Source of the DNA: Psychrobacter urativorans
Lineage (GTDB): Bacteria > Pseudomonadota > Gammaproteobacteria > Pseudomonadales > Moraxellaceae
DNA: 64,000 nt
Reading direction: 5' to 3'
NCBI RefSeq assembly: GCF_001298525.1
Contig: NZ_CP012678.1
Location: forward strand, 2,356,001-2,420,000
The translations under genes were made by a program, and so were the position numbers. Within the stretch, counting starts at the first letter, position 1; each line of letters opens with the position of its first letter. Below, piece after piece: positions 18,465 to 25,824 of this stretch. The notes below the pieces were generated by a model that had not been told where the DNA came from, did no database searches, and was given only the letters and a program-made list of their open reading frames with translations.

Positions 18465-19202
18465 ATGAATGTCTATGTGATTGAAGATGAATTATTGGCA
18501 AGACAAGAATTGATTTATTTGCTCAATGATACAGGGCAGATAAATGTGATTGGTGAAGCGGAGGATATTCATCAAGCCCTGTGGGATATTAATGAGAAAC
18601 AGCCAGATGCGGTATTTTTGGACATAGAGTTGGAAAATGGCAATGGTTTAGATCTTGCTAAGCAATTTAGTAATATGAAAAAGCGACCTATGATTGTGTT
18701 CGTCACCGCTTATGGTGAGTACGCATTAGATGCTTTTGAGCTTGATGCTATAGATTATATTGTTAAGCCCATTGATAAAGTTAGACTGCTAAAAGCGGTG
18801 GACAAGTTGATAAAATTGATTAGTATGCCTCGTTTAGAGAGTAATGCTGAACCCGCACCTTCGATGAGTAAAGAGAAAAAATATAGTATTACCGTAAAAG
18901 AAAATGATCGAATTATCGTCATCAATACTAAAGATATTTTATATATCGGTACTGAGAATCGGCAAGCATATATCCAAACAGTAGAAAAAAAATACACAAC
19001 AGATACTTTGCTTTATAAAATGATGGACAAACTTGGGGACGATTTCATTCAAGTACATAGGGGTTATATCGTTAATATCAAACAAATAGCGGTGTTAGAG
19101 CCTTGGTTTAATCGAACCTATTTGATTGTATTAAAAAACGGCGCTAAAATTTCGGTAAGTCGTACTTACGTTAAGGCGATTAAGCAAGTGCTGGGTTTAT
19201 AG
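18465..19202 (+). CDS. LytTR-family response regulator
   Basis: The protein has 245 aa. The receiver domain shows IEDE at 6-9, the phospho-acceptor Asp53 in FLDIE, VTAYGEYALDAF, and the switch Lys in VKPID. The C-terminal LytTR DNA-binding domain (about 140-245) has ILYIGTENRQAYI, FIQVHRGYIVN and VSRTYVKAIK. LytTR regulators bind direct repeats spaced two helical turns apart. A candidate site lies upstream of the transporter gene at 20829-20858. GTG 18459 is in frame, but ATG 18465 fits AGGG at 18451-18454 better. It is cotranscribed with the kinase. Confidence 0.93.
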   Translation: MNVYVIEDELLARQELIYLLNDTGQINVIGEAEDIHQALWDINEKQPDAVFLDIELENGNGLDLAKQFSNMKKRPMIVFVTAYGEYALDAFELDAIDYIVKPIDKVRLLKAVDKLIKLISMPRLESNAEPAPSMSKEKKYSITVKENDRIIVINTKDILYIGTENRQAYIQTVEKKYTTDTLLYKMMDKLGDDFIQVHRGYIVNIKQIAVLEPWFNRTYLIVLKNGAKISVSRTYVKAIKQVLGL

Positions 19203-19213
19203 TACTTAAGTAT

Positions 19214-19256
19214 AAATAAAAGGAGTAGATGTCATAAACATTTCCCCCTTTTATTT
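19214..19256. terminator. bidirectional terminator between regulator and transporter
   Basis: AAATAAAAGG (19214-19223) pairs perfectly with CCTTTTATTT (19247-19256) between the convergent genes. The 23-nt interior can extend the stem partly. Confidence 0.7.
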
Positions 19257-19279
19257 GAACAAAGCTATTTAATGATTGG

Positions 19280-20713
19280 TTATGACCAACCAATCATTTG
19301 AGCGACAATTAGAGAGCCAATGGCAATCATCGCCCAAACCGCAAAAAGAGGTAAGAAAAAGCGCAGCCATTTTTGATAAGGCACACCCGCGATAACCAGT
19401 GCTGCCATAAAATATCCGCTGGTAGGGAAGAGAACGTGAGTAAAGCCATCGCCAAGTTGATAGGCTAGAACAGCTGTTTGTCTGGTCACGCCAACGAGAT
19501 CAGCAAGTGGTGCCATAATAGGCATCGTGACAAGAGCTTGGCCACTACCGGACGAGATCACAAAATTAATGGCAGTTTGGACGAAATACATACCAACTGC
19601 TGCCAACTCAGGAGGTAAATCTCCAACTAAAGTCCCTAAAGAGTGTACAAGAGTGTCCATGACGTTGCCATCTTCTAAGACGACAGCGACTGCACGAGCT
19701 AAGCCGACGATAAATGCGCCCATCAATACATCTTTAAACCCTTGGTTAAATCCCTCACATATCTCAGTAAGCTTAAGACCAGCAATCAGTCCAACGACGA
19801 TGCCCATGATGACAAAGAGTCCAGACATCTCTATCATGAACCAGCCTTGCTGCAGCACGCCGTATACGAGTACTGCAAATAGAATAAGCGTGGCATAGGC
19901 AGCTAGCTTTTGACGATATGTCATGGTAAGCGCAGTACCACCAACAATTTGATTAAATTCTATTCTTTTTTCACTATCTTCTTCATAGACATAACTTTTG
20001 GACGGATCTTTCTTAACTTTTTTCGCATATCTTATAATAAAGAAAACCACGGCAGTGACTGCTAAAACGAATACGACTGAACGTAATCCCATTCCTGAGA
20101 ATACTGGTAATCCTGATAACTTTTGTCCAAGACCTGTATTGATTGGATTAAGCACACCGGCGCTAAAACCAGCACCAGTCCCACATAGTGAAATCGCAGC
20201 AGCCGTTACCGAATCGTATCCCAAAGCAATAATTAAGGGCATAATAACTGGAATATAGACTAATGATAATTCGGGCGTACCAATTAGTGTGGCAATAAAA
20301 GCAAATGTTGTGGTTAATACTGCTATGAGCAACAAGCCATTATTGGCAAATCTACGGGCTAACTTATCAACGACAACTTCGATAATTCCCGTTCTTCTAA
20401 GCACCATAAACATACCACCGATGATGAATGTGAAGAACACGACTTCACCGGCATCGATAAGACCCCTAGGTACAGCAGTTAAAAATTCGGTGATGCCAAC
20501 TGGCGTTTGCTCTATTAAATGGTAGGACGTGGCGTCGATGGTTGTTCTACCTTCTGGTCCAAGTACACGGTCATATTTACCAGAAGGTATAAAGTGAGTA
20601 AGAATAGCGGCGATGGCGCTGAATACAAATAAGATGACATAAATATGTGGCATCTCGAACTTCTTCTTTTGCCCCGCTTCTTTATCAACGCTATCAATTT
20701 TATGGTCTGACAT
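19280..20713 (-). CDS. YfcC-family (DcuC/IT superfamily) membrane transporter
   Basis: A 477-aa protein with 11-12 hydrophobic segments and a short charged N-terminus. Segments such as GKYDRVLGPEGR after helix 1, GAGFSAGVLNPINTGLGQ, and SSGSGQALVTMPIMAPLADLVG are typical of the YfcC/C4-dicarboxylate-carrier-like branch. The substrate is not known; a carboxylate, amino acid or arginine/ornithine-type exchange are all possible. ATG 20713 is chosen because GGAG lies 7 nt upstream; the frame extends to 20797. The gene is convergent with the LytS/LytTR pair, and a LytTR-like direct repeat lies upstream. This suggests uptake of the ligand sensed by the kinase, as in BtsS/BtsR with its transporter. 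Confidence 0.85.
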   Translation of the reverse strand: MSDHKIDSVDKEAGQKKKFEMPHIYVILFVFSAIAAILTHFIPSGKYDRVLGPEGRTTIDATSYHLIEQTPVGITEFLTAVPRGLIDAGEVVFFTFIIGGMFMVLRRTGIIEVVVDKLARRFANNGLLLIAVLTTTFAFIATLIGTPELSLVYIPVIMPLIIALGYDSVTAAAISLCGTGAGFSAGVLNPINTGLGQKLSGLPVFSGMGLRSVVFVLAVTAVVFFIIRYAKKVKKDPSKSYVYEEDSEKRIEFNQIVGGTALTMTYRQKLAAYATLILFAVLVYGVLQQGWFMIEMSGLFVIMGIVVGLIAGLKLTEICEGFNQGFKDVLMGAFIVGLARAVAVVLEDGNVMDTLVHSLGTLVGDLPPELAAVGMYFVQTAINFVISSGSGQALVTMPIMAPLADLVGVTRQTAVLAYQLGDGFTHVLFPTSGYFMAALVIAGVPYQKWLRFFLPLFAVWAMIAIGSLIVAQMIGWS

Positions 20714-20828
20714 TTGTTTACTCCAAATAATCCATTTTAGAGAATGTAATTTATTTATCATTTGTAAACAAAATAGTATTACAGAATGTGCTGCCACTGT
20801 TACTAATCCTACGGAAGGGACATATAGA

Positions 20829-20858
20829 CGACGAGATGTACATAAGGAGCAACGAGTT
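20829..20858 (-). promoter_or_regulatory. candidate LytTR binding site: two direct repeats 21 bp apart
   Basis: On the plus strand CGACGAGAT (20829-20837) and CAACGAGTT (20850-20858) match at seven of nine positions with a 21-bp period. On the coding (minus) strand the repeats lie upstream of a TAATAC/TACTAT-type -10 region and about 115-145 nt before the transporter ATG. LytTR regulators use direct repeats with this spacing. Assignment to the regulator at 18465-19202 is inference. Confidence 0.45.
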
Positions 20859-21017
20859 GCCTGTTTAGTTTATATCTCAACAGCACGATAATATTGACGT
20901 ATCGAATTTATTTCAAACTAACTATACAGAGCAATGAGAGATAAACTGTGTCTTCGGTTGAGACTTTATTGGTAGAAAGAATAGAAGTAAAAAACAATAG
21001 TAATGAGAGCCAAATTG

Positions 21018-21052
21018 AAAAGCCCAGCTATTTACAATAGCTGGGCTTTTTT
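21018..21052. terminator. strong bidirectional terminator downstream of terZ
   Basis: AAAAGCCCAGCTAT (21018-21031) pairs with ATAGCTGGGCTTTT (21037-21050) around a short loop, with A and T runs on both sides. It follows the terZ stop on the minus strand. Confidence 0.9.
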
Positions 21053-21081
21053 ATTATCACTAATTTATCGTATAACATTAA

Positions 21082-21690
21082 TTAAGCATGCGGAGTAATA
21101 GCCGGCATTAAATCATGGAAAGTACGCCCAGAAGCGGTTTCACCAATGGCGTGCATTTTCCATTCATCATTATGACGATAAACTTTTGCCATAATCATTG
21201 CCGTATGAGGACCTTGTGATGACAAGTTATAACGCGCAACTTCACTGTTATTATTGGCGTTAACGATACGGCAAAACGCATTTTCGACTTTCTCAAAGCT
21301 CTGTCCGGTAAAGCTATTAACGGTAAATACCAGTGATGTCACATTGGCAGGCACTTTGGAGAGATCAACATTGATGACCTCATCATCGCCATCACCCGCG
21401 CCAGTGCGATTGTCACCCGTATGAAGGATACTGCCATCTTTTGATTGTAATTGACTGAACCAAACGGTATCAACGGGCTGCTTATTGCTATCAAACATGA
21501 TGCAAGAGGCGTCTAAATCAATAGAATCACCACCGCTGCCACCGCCGAATAATTTACCTAATAGCCCACCTTTTTTCTCTTGAGGCGCTTGTGCCACATC
21601 CCAGCCCAAGCCTAATTTTACTTGAGTGAGCGTGCCGCCGGCTTCTTTGCTTAAGGAGATTTTTTGTCCTTTTTGGAGACTGACTGCCAT
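21082..21690 (-). CDS. terZ: TerZ-like TerD-family protein
   Basis: A 202-aa TerD-domain protein with calcium-binding loops: SIDLDASC and [15 protein letters not shown]. It differs from TerD/TerE in having the inserted KKGLLGKLFGGG loop near residue 40 and a C-terminus with GPHTAMIMAKVYRHND and EWKMHAIGE, features I associate with TerZ. TerD-fold proteins bind Ca2+ and take part in tellurite, oxidative and phage resistance. AAGGA lies 7 nt before ATG 21690. It follows the AIM24-like gene by 88 nt, so the two are probably cotranscribed, and it ends at a strong terminator. Confidence 0.85.
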   Translation of the reverse strand: MAVSLQKGQKISLSKEAGGTLTQVKLGLGWDVAQAPQEKKGGLLGKLFGGGSGGDSIDLDASCIMFDSNKQPVDTVWFSQLQSKDGSILHTGDNRTGAGDGDDEVINVDLSKVPANVTSLVFTVNSFTGQSFEKVENAFCRIVNANNNSEVARYNLSSQGPHTAMIMAKVYRHNDEWKMHAIGETASGRTFHDLMPAITPHA

Positions 21691-21778
21691 GCGATAATCC
21701 TTATAATAGTTGTTGTTGACGTTATAAAAAACACAGATTGGTACTGATAAAATTTGGCTAAAATATTCAAATTTTTAA

Positions 21779-22531
21779 TTACAATACATTGCCTAAAAGA
21801 CTACTATTGCCGCCGCGCCCGCCTGAGCTAGTGCCCAACAGACTTTGTATCCAGCCTTGATAACTATCACGATTGCGCGAGCAGATAACCACTTTACCTC
21901 TACCAGAGAAGTTTAAAACCATACCTTCGCCACTGGTCACTGAGTTGATGATGTTACCTAAAAAGCCTTTTTTCTTACTGGTAGCGACCGAGAGCTTATA
22001 TTCTAAGCGCGAATCCCAACAGACTACATGACCATTATCGATAATCACATCTTTGCCGGGTTCCACATCAATCTCAAACAACGAGCCAAAACCAGATACT
22101 ACCACTTGACCGTTACCTTGAGTTTGCATGACCATAAAGCCACCGGTATCGCCGAATATTGCACCGCCTAAATTACGCTGAATCTTAGCGACAACATCGA
22201 CTCCAGTCTGAGCGGCGACAAATGCTCCATCACTTAAGGTATATTGCTGCGCACCTACATCAAGTATCTGCATATCGCCATCAAGCGTTGGGGCAAGTAA
22301 ACAGTCACCTTCACCATTAACGGCTTCGATCTGCTGCTGAAATAGTGATTCATCATTGGCGAAGCGGCGCATCAATGACTGCATGATTCCGCCCTGTAGC
22401 TTACCTTTAAGCTCAAGGTTAGACTCCATCATTACCATTGCATTGGCTTCACAATAAATGGAATCGCCCTTTTTAAGGTTACAATGTAAAAAAGGTTCAA
22501 TCGTACCGATTAAGCTAAAGGTTGCTGCCAT
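21779..22531 (-). CDS. AIM24/TIGR00266-family protein
   Basis: A 250-aa beta-rich protein of the AIM24 family (TIGR00266; fold related to tryptophan RNA-binding attenuator-like barrels). Visible family features are the start with GDSIYCEANAMVMME, LKGKLQGGIMQSLMRRF, GGFMVMQTQGNGQVVVSGFG, and DNGHVVCWDSRLEY. A Gly/Ser-rich tail closes it. Function is not established; relatives recur in Ter clusters and may scaffold membrane-associated complexes. An AAGGA lies about 11 nt upstream of ATG 22531. It is placed between terE and terZ on the same strand. Confidence 0.85.
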   Translation of the reverse strand: MAATFSLIGTIEPFLHCNLKKGDSIYCEANAMVMMESNLELKGKLQGGIMQSLMRRFANDESLFQQQIEAVNGEGDCLLAPTLDGDMQILDVGAQQYTLSDGAFVAAQTGVDVVAKIQRNLGGAIFGDTGGFMVMQTQGNGQVVVSGFGSLFEIDVEPGKDVIIDNGHVVCWDSRLEYKLSVATSKKKGFLGNIINSVTSGEGMVLNFSGRGKVVICSRNRDSYQGWIQSLLGTSSGGRGGNSSLLGNVL

Positions 22532-22661
22532 AGAGGGAAAATCCTTATATCGATGCTTTAATATAGTATTGTAAATACAGTGTTCTAAATATGGTTATGT
22601 AATTTCGAGTACGCTTTTAAAACGACGTCCTAAAACATATTTTCACTAGCCCAGTACTTTT

Positions 22662-22707
22662 AAAGCCATCAAATGTGATAATAGGGCACACTTGATGGCT
22701 TTTTTAA
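22662..22707. terminator. terminator between terE and the AIM24-like gene
   Basis: AAAGCCATCAAATGTG pairs with CACACTTGATGGCTTT (one mismatch) around a 13-nt loop, with T runs on both strands (stronger on plus). It can end the terE transcript, which suggests AIM24-terZ has its own promoter. Confidence 0.7.
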
Positions 22708-22730
22708 ATTTGCCGATTCAGCTTTTAGTC

Positions 22731-23306
22731 TTAAACATTAACACCATAAGACGCGGCTAATGGACCTAGACCACCGCTAAAGCCTTGACCAACGGCGCGG
22801 AATTTCCAATCACCGCTATTGCGATATAGCTCACCGAAAATCATTGCTGTTTCAGTGCTACCATCTTCTGATAGGTCATAACGGGCGATTTCAGCCGCGC
22901 CATTATCATTAATGACACGGATATAAGCATCGCCTACTTGACCGAAGTTTTGGTTACGAGCTTGACCGTCATAAATAATGGCACATAGAGCAATCTTGCT
23001 CACGTCAGCTGGAATATTCGCTAGATTTACTTTGATGGCTTCATCATCGCCGTCGCCTTCGCCAGTACGGTTATCGCCAGTGTGCTCAACGGCACCATTG
23101 TCTGACTTTAAGTTATTAAAAAAGATAAAATCTTGGTCATTACGCACTTTGCCAGACTCATCTACCAAGAAGCCAATAGCATCTAAGTCGAAATCTTGAC
23201 CGTCAGTAGCGCGGGGATCCCAACCAAGACCAACGGTAATGTTGGTTAAGCCTGGTGCTTCTTTTGATAAGTTTACGTTGCCGCCTTTTGTTAAGCTGAT
23301 AGCCAT
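22731..23306 (-). CDS. terE: TerE-like TerD-family protein
   Basis: The 191-aa protein has a single TerD domain. Hallmarks are MAISLTKGGNVNLSKEAP, VGLGWDPR, DFDLDA and [15 protein letters not shown] (the two calcium-binding loops), DAYIRVIND and [14 protein letters not shown]. The C-terminus LGPLAASYGVNV is closer to TerE than to TerD. It is likely cytoplasmic and calcium-binding. ATG 23306 is chosen because it begins the conserved N-terminus and has AAAGGAC upstream; the frame itself opens at 23378. It is monocistronic between two terminators. A TATAAT-like -10 (minus strand of 23361-23366) lies upstream, with an inverted repeat further out. Confidence 0.9.
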   Translation of the reverse strand: MAISLTKGGNVNLSKEAPGLTNITVGLGWDPRATDGQDFDLDAIGFLVDESGKVRNDQDFIFFNNLKSDNGAVEHTGDNRTGEGDGDDEAIKVNLANIPADVSKIALCAIIYDGQARNQNFGQVGDAYIRVINDNGAAEIARYDLSEDGSTETAMIFGELYRNSGDWKFRAVGQGFSGGLGPLAASYGVNV

Positions 23307-23391
23307 GTAAATGTCCTTTGGTTTATTAATTAAAAGTCTAGTAATTGAATTAATTTTTTGATTATAAAGTGTACTCAAAATAATACAGCAT

Positions 23392-23416
23392 AGTAACTAT
23401 TAGGGCGCTAGTTACT
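23392..23416. promoter_or_regulatory. perfect 8-bp inverted repeat upstream of terE
   Basis: AGTAACTA (23392-23399) and TAGTTACT (23409-23416) flank a 9-nt spacer. It lies 86-110 nt upstream of the terE ATG, just upstream of a TATAAT hexamer on the minus strand, as an activator or repressor site might. The rest of the 433-nt gap (23307-23739) holds only the terminator at 23633-23676. Confidence 0.4.
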
Positions 23417-23632
23417 TATAATGCTACCCGTGAGCTATATGCTGCATCTCATTACGTTTTACTATACTAAGCGAATGAGCACTAAGCAAGACGAATTTTG
23501 TCTGTTTACTAAGCAACACAATAACCCTGCACAGCTGATAGCTTTTTAACATCCGGAGTATAATAGGCAAGGTATTGTTATTAAAAATATAAGCGGATTA
23601 ATATTCAGAAAGATGACGAAAAAGTAGGCAGT

Positions 23633-23676
23633 CAAAAAACAAAACAGGTTATACCAAATGCTTGATATAACCTGTG
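23633..23676 (-). terminator. terminator of the DUF475 gene
   Basis: ACAGGTTATA (23644-23653) pairs perfectly with TATAACCTGT (23666-23675) around a 12-nt loop. On the minus strand the stem is followed by a T-rich tract. Confidence 0.75.
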
Positions 23677-23739
23677 ATAAAAATACAACTTTAAAGCAGA
23701 GTGGTATTAATTAAAATTTTTACTATATTTACTCATTAT

Positions 23740-24816
23740 CTACTCAACAACTTTTTGTGCTTCTATTTTGCGATGCTTGAGCGATGCCAGTAATGCCCAA
23801 CCAATAAAGGCGATACCGATAAGACCAGTAACCAATTCTGGTACATGAAATTTCATCGATAACAGCATGATAAGAGCAAGCGCACCGATAGCGTAATGTG
23901 CGCCATGCTCAAGATAGATGAACTCATCAAGCGTACCTTTTTCTACCAAAAAGATAGTCATTGAACGTACGAACATCGCACCAATTGCCAAGCCCAACAT
24001 GATGATAATCACGTCATTAGTAATGGCAAATGCACCAATCACACCATCAAAGCTGAATGACGCATCAAGGACTTCAAGATATAAGAAGCCGGCAATACCG
24101 CCTTTCATAATAGCACTACCTGCGGCAGCACCAGCACCACTACTTTCGTTGCCTTCTTCCTCTTCTTCACCAAGGTCGCCTTCAAGCATACCTGACACGA
24201 CTTGTACGCCTAGATAAATTAAAATACCCCAAACGCCTGCAATCAATACCGCAGGTGCTTGTGCGTCGTTTACCCATGTTAAAGATAACATCAGGATTGC
24301 AAGGGCAACAAAAACGCTCATTGCATTTACTTGCCCGAATTTGGCTAAGCGGCTCTCTAACCAGTCAAACCAATGCACTTCTTTTTCATCGAATAAAAAG
24401 TTTAAGAACACTAATAACAAGAACATACCACCAAAGGCTGAAATTTCAGCATGGTGTGCTAAGAGTTTTGCTGAATATTCTTCTGGATTGTATAAGGCTA
24501 AATTGACCACTTCCATCATACCGAGGTCAGCGGTAACCGCGACAATGACAATCGGGAATACCAAACGCATACCAAATACGGCAATCAAAATACCAACGGT
24601 TAAAAATATCATTTTCCAAAATTTGTCCCAATGCTTGAGCACTGAGGCATTGACCACCGCGTTATCAAATGATAACGAAATCTCCATGACGGCCAAAATA
24701 GCGGTAATTGACAGCGCGGATATCAGCCCGCCCATACCACTATGTGAATATCCCCACCACGCGGCCACCATCAATGCGATAGCCGTGAAAATGAAGTCTA
24801 AATAAAAATGTCTCAT
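23740..24816 (-). CDS. DUF475 (TerC-like) integral membrane protein
   Basis: A 358-aa polytopic membrane protein. The segment MEISLSFDNAVVNASVLKHWDKFWK is the DUF475 signature, related to the TerC family, whose ExxxSxDNA motif sits in the membrane and is thought to bind metal. A second set of motifs, YLEVLDASFSFDGVIGAFAIT, mirrors the first half as in TerC-like transporters. Between them is a very acidic, Gly/Ala-rich loop (EEEEEGNESSGAG). TerC-like proteins are proposed to export metal ions, such as Mn2+ for MntX/Alx relatives, and to partner TerD-type proteins. AGGA precedes ATG 24816. It is flanked by terE and terD and has its own terminator. Confidence 0.88.
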   Translation of the reverse strand: MRHFYLDFIFTAIALMVAAWWGYSHSGMGGLISALSITAILAVMEISLSFDNAVVNASVLKHWDKFWKMIFLTVGILIAVFGMRLVFPIVIVAVTADLGMMEVVNLALYNPEEYSAKLLAHHAEISAFGGMFLLLVFLNFLFDEKEVHWFDWLESRLAKFGQVNAMSVFVALAILMLSLTWVNDAQAPAVLIAGVWGILIYLGVQVVSGMLEGDLGEEEEEGNESSGAGAAAGSAIMKGGIAGFLYLEVLDASFSFDGVIGAFAITNDVIIIMLGLAIGAMFVRSMTIFLVEKGTLDEFIYLEHGAHYAIGALALIMLLSMKFHVPELVTGLIGIAFIGWALLASLKHRKIEAQKVVE

Positions 24817-24847
24817 GACATATCCTGTCTGGTTACGTAAAGCTCAG

Positions 24848-24870
24848 GTCTATCTATTAAAGAGATAGAC
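24848..24870. promoter_or_regulatory. perfect 8-bp inverted repeat in the DUF475 leader
   Basis: GTCTATCT (24848-24855) and AGATAGAC (24863-24870) flank a 7-nt loop about 32 nt before the DUF475 ATG. There is no T run on either side, so an operator or a leader hairpin is more likely than a terminator. Confidence 0.4.
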
Positions 24871-24872
24871 AA

Positions 24873-24898
24873 TAAAAAAGCAGCTATCGCTAGCCACT
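24873..24898 (-). terminator. terminator of terD
   Basis: On the minus strand AGTGGCTA pairs with TAGCTGCT (two G-T pairs) around a GCGA tetraloop, followed by six T. It lies about 125 nt after the terD stop and before the DUF475 leader. Confidence 0.55.
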
Positions 24899-25020
24899 TT
24901 TTGTGCATAATTTTAAATGAAACATAAAGCATTATTAAATATTTTGCTATAGCGAATTGTGGCTATTTTGCAACCAGTAGTGCTTTGCTTTTTAGGCACG
25001 ATATAAATGCAAAGTACATT

Positions 25021-25596
25021 TTAGATATTAACACCGTATTGTTGACACATCGCTTGCAAGCCGCCTGAATAGCCTTGACCAACGGCGCGGAATTTCCACT
25101 CGCCGTTATGGCGATAAACTTCACCAAATACCATGGCTGTTTCTACTGAATAGTCTTCTGCTAAGTCAAAACGCACCACTTCAACGCCCGTTTCTTCATT
25201 AACAACGCGGATAAAGGCATTCGCAACTTGACCGAAGTTTTGGCTACGGGCAGCAGCATCATGAATGGTCACAGTGACGACGATTTTATCAATATCAGCC
25301 GGCACTTGCGCTAGATTTACTTTAATGACTTCATCATCACCATCGCCTTCGCCCGTACGATTATCGCCCGTATGTTCAACCGCGCCATTGTCTGATTTAA
25401 GCTGATTATAGAAAATGAAATCGTGATCACCGCGTACTTTACCTGAAGTGCCGACTAAAAATATACTGGCATCCAAATCGAACTCGGCACCAGAAGTTGC
25501 GCGTTCATCCCAGCCAAGTCCAATAAGTAGCTTATTTAAGTTGGGGTCAGTTTTGGTTAGTGATAAGTTACCGCCTTTATTCAATGATAAAGCCAT
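25021..25596 (-). CDS. terD: TerD-family calcium-binding stress protein
   Basis: The 191-aa protein has a single TerD domain with [48 protein letters not shown] and [14 protein letters not shown]. The ending CQQYGVNI is like classical TerD, unlike the terE copy at 22731, with which it shares the overall length and both calcium loops. ATG 25596 with AAGGATA upstream. It stands alone, with a 7-bp inverted repeat upstream and a terminator downstream. Confidence 0.92.
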   Translation of the reverse strand: MALSLNKGGNLSLTKTDPNLNKLLIGLGWDERATSGAEFDLDASIFLVGTSGKVRGDHDFIFYNQLKSDNGAVEHTGDNRTGEGDGDDEVIKVNLAQVPADIDKIVVTVTIHDAAARSQNFGQVANAFIRVVNEETGVEVVRFDLAEDYSVETAMVFGEVYRHNGEWKFRAVGQGYSGGLQAMCQQYGVNI

Positions 25597-25646
25597 GATA
25601 TATCCTTGTTATTAGAGTGAATTATTAGATTGAGTTATTAAAATAA

Positions 25647-25675
25647 AGTAAACGATGATATAAAACATGTTTACT
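25647..25675. promoter_or_regulatory. inverted repeat upstream of terD
   Basis: AGTAAAC (25647-25653) and GTTTACT (25669-25675) are perfect inverted arms around a 15-nt AT-rich spacer, about 50-80 nt before the terD ATG. The arms share AGTAA with the repeat upstream of terE, but the spacing differs, so a common regulator is only a possibility. Confidence 0.35.
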
Positions 25676-25697
25676 CAGTAGCACTCTATCATAACAA

Positions 25698-25740
25698 CAA
25701 AAAATGACCCAATCAAAGTCGATTGAGTCATTATTTTTTT
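25698..25740. terminator. terminator downstream of rlmL
   Basis: AATGACCCAATC (25703-25714) pairs with GATTGAGTCATT (25721-25732) with one interruption, flanked by A and T runs, so it can act on both strands. On the minus strand it ends the rlmL transcript. Confidence 0.7.
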
Positions 25741-25824
25741 AAATCCGTGATTACTTATCCATGCTTACTTAATTGACTAAAAAATAAACGCTGTCAAATT
25801 AAGTGCTTTTAGACTGTAGTCAAT

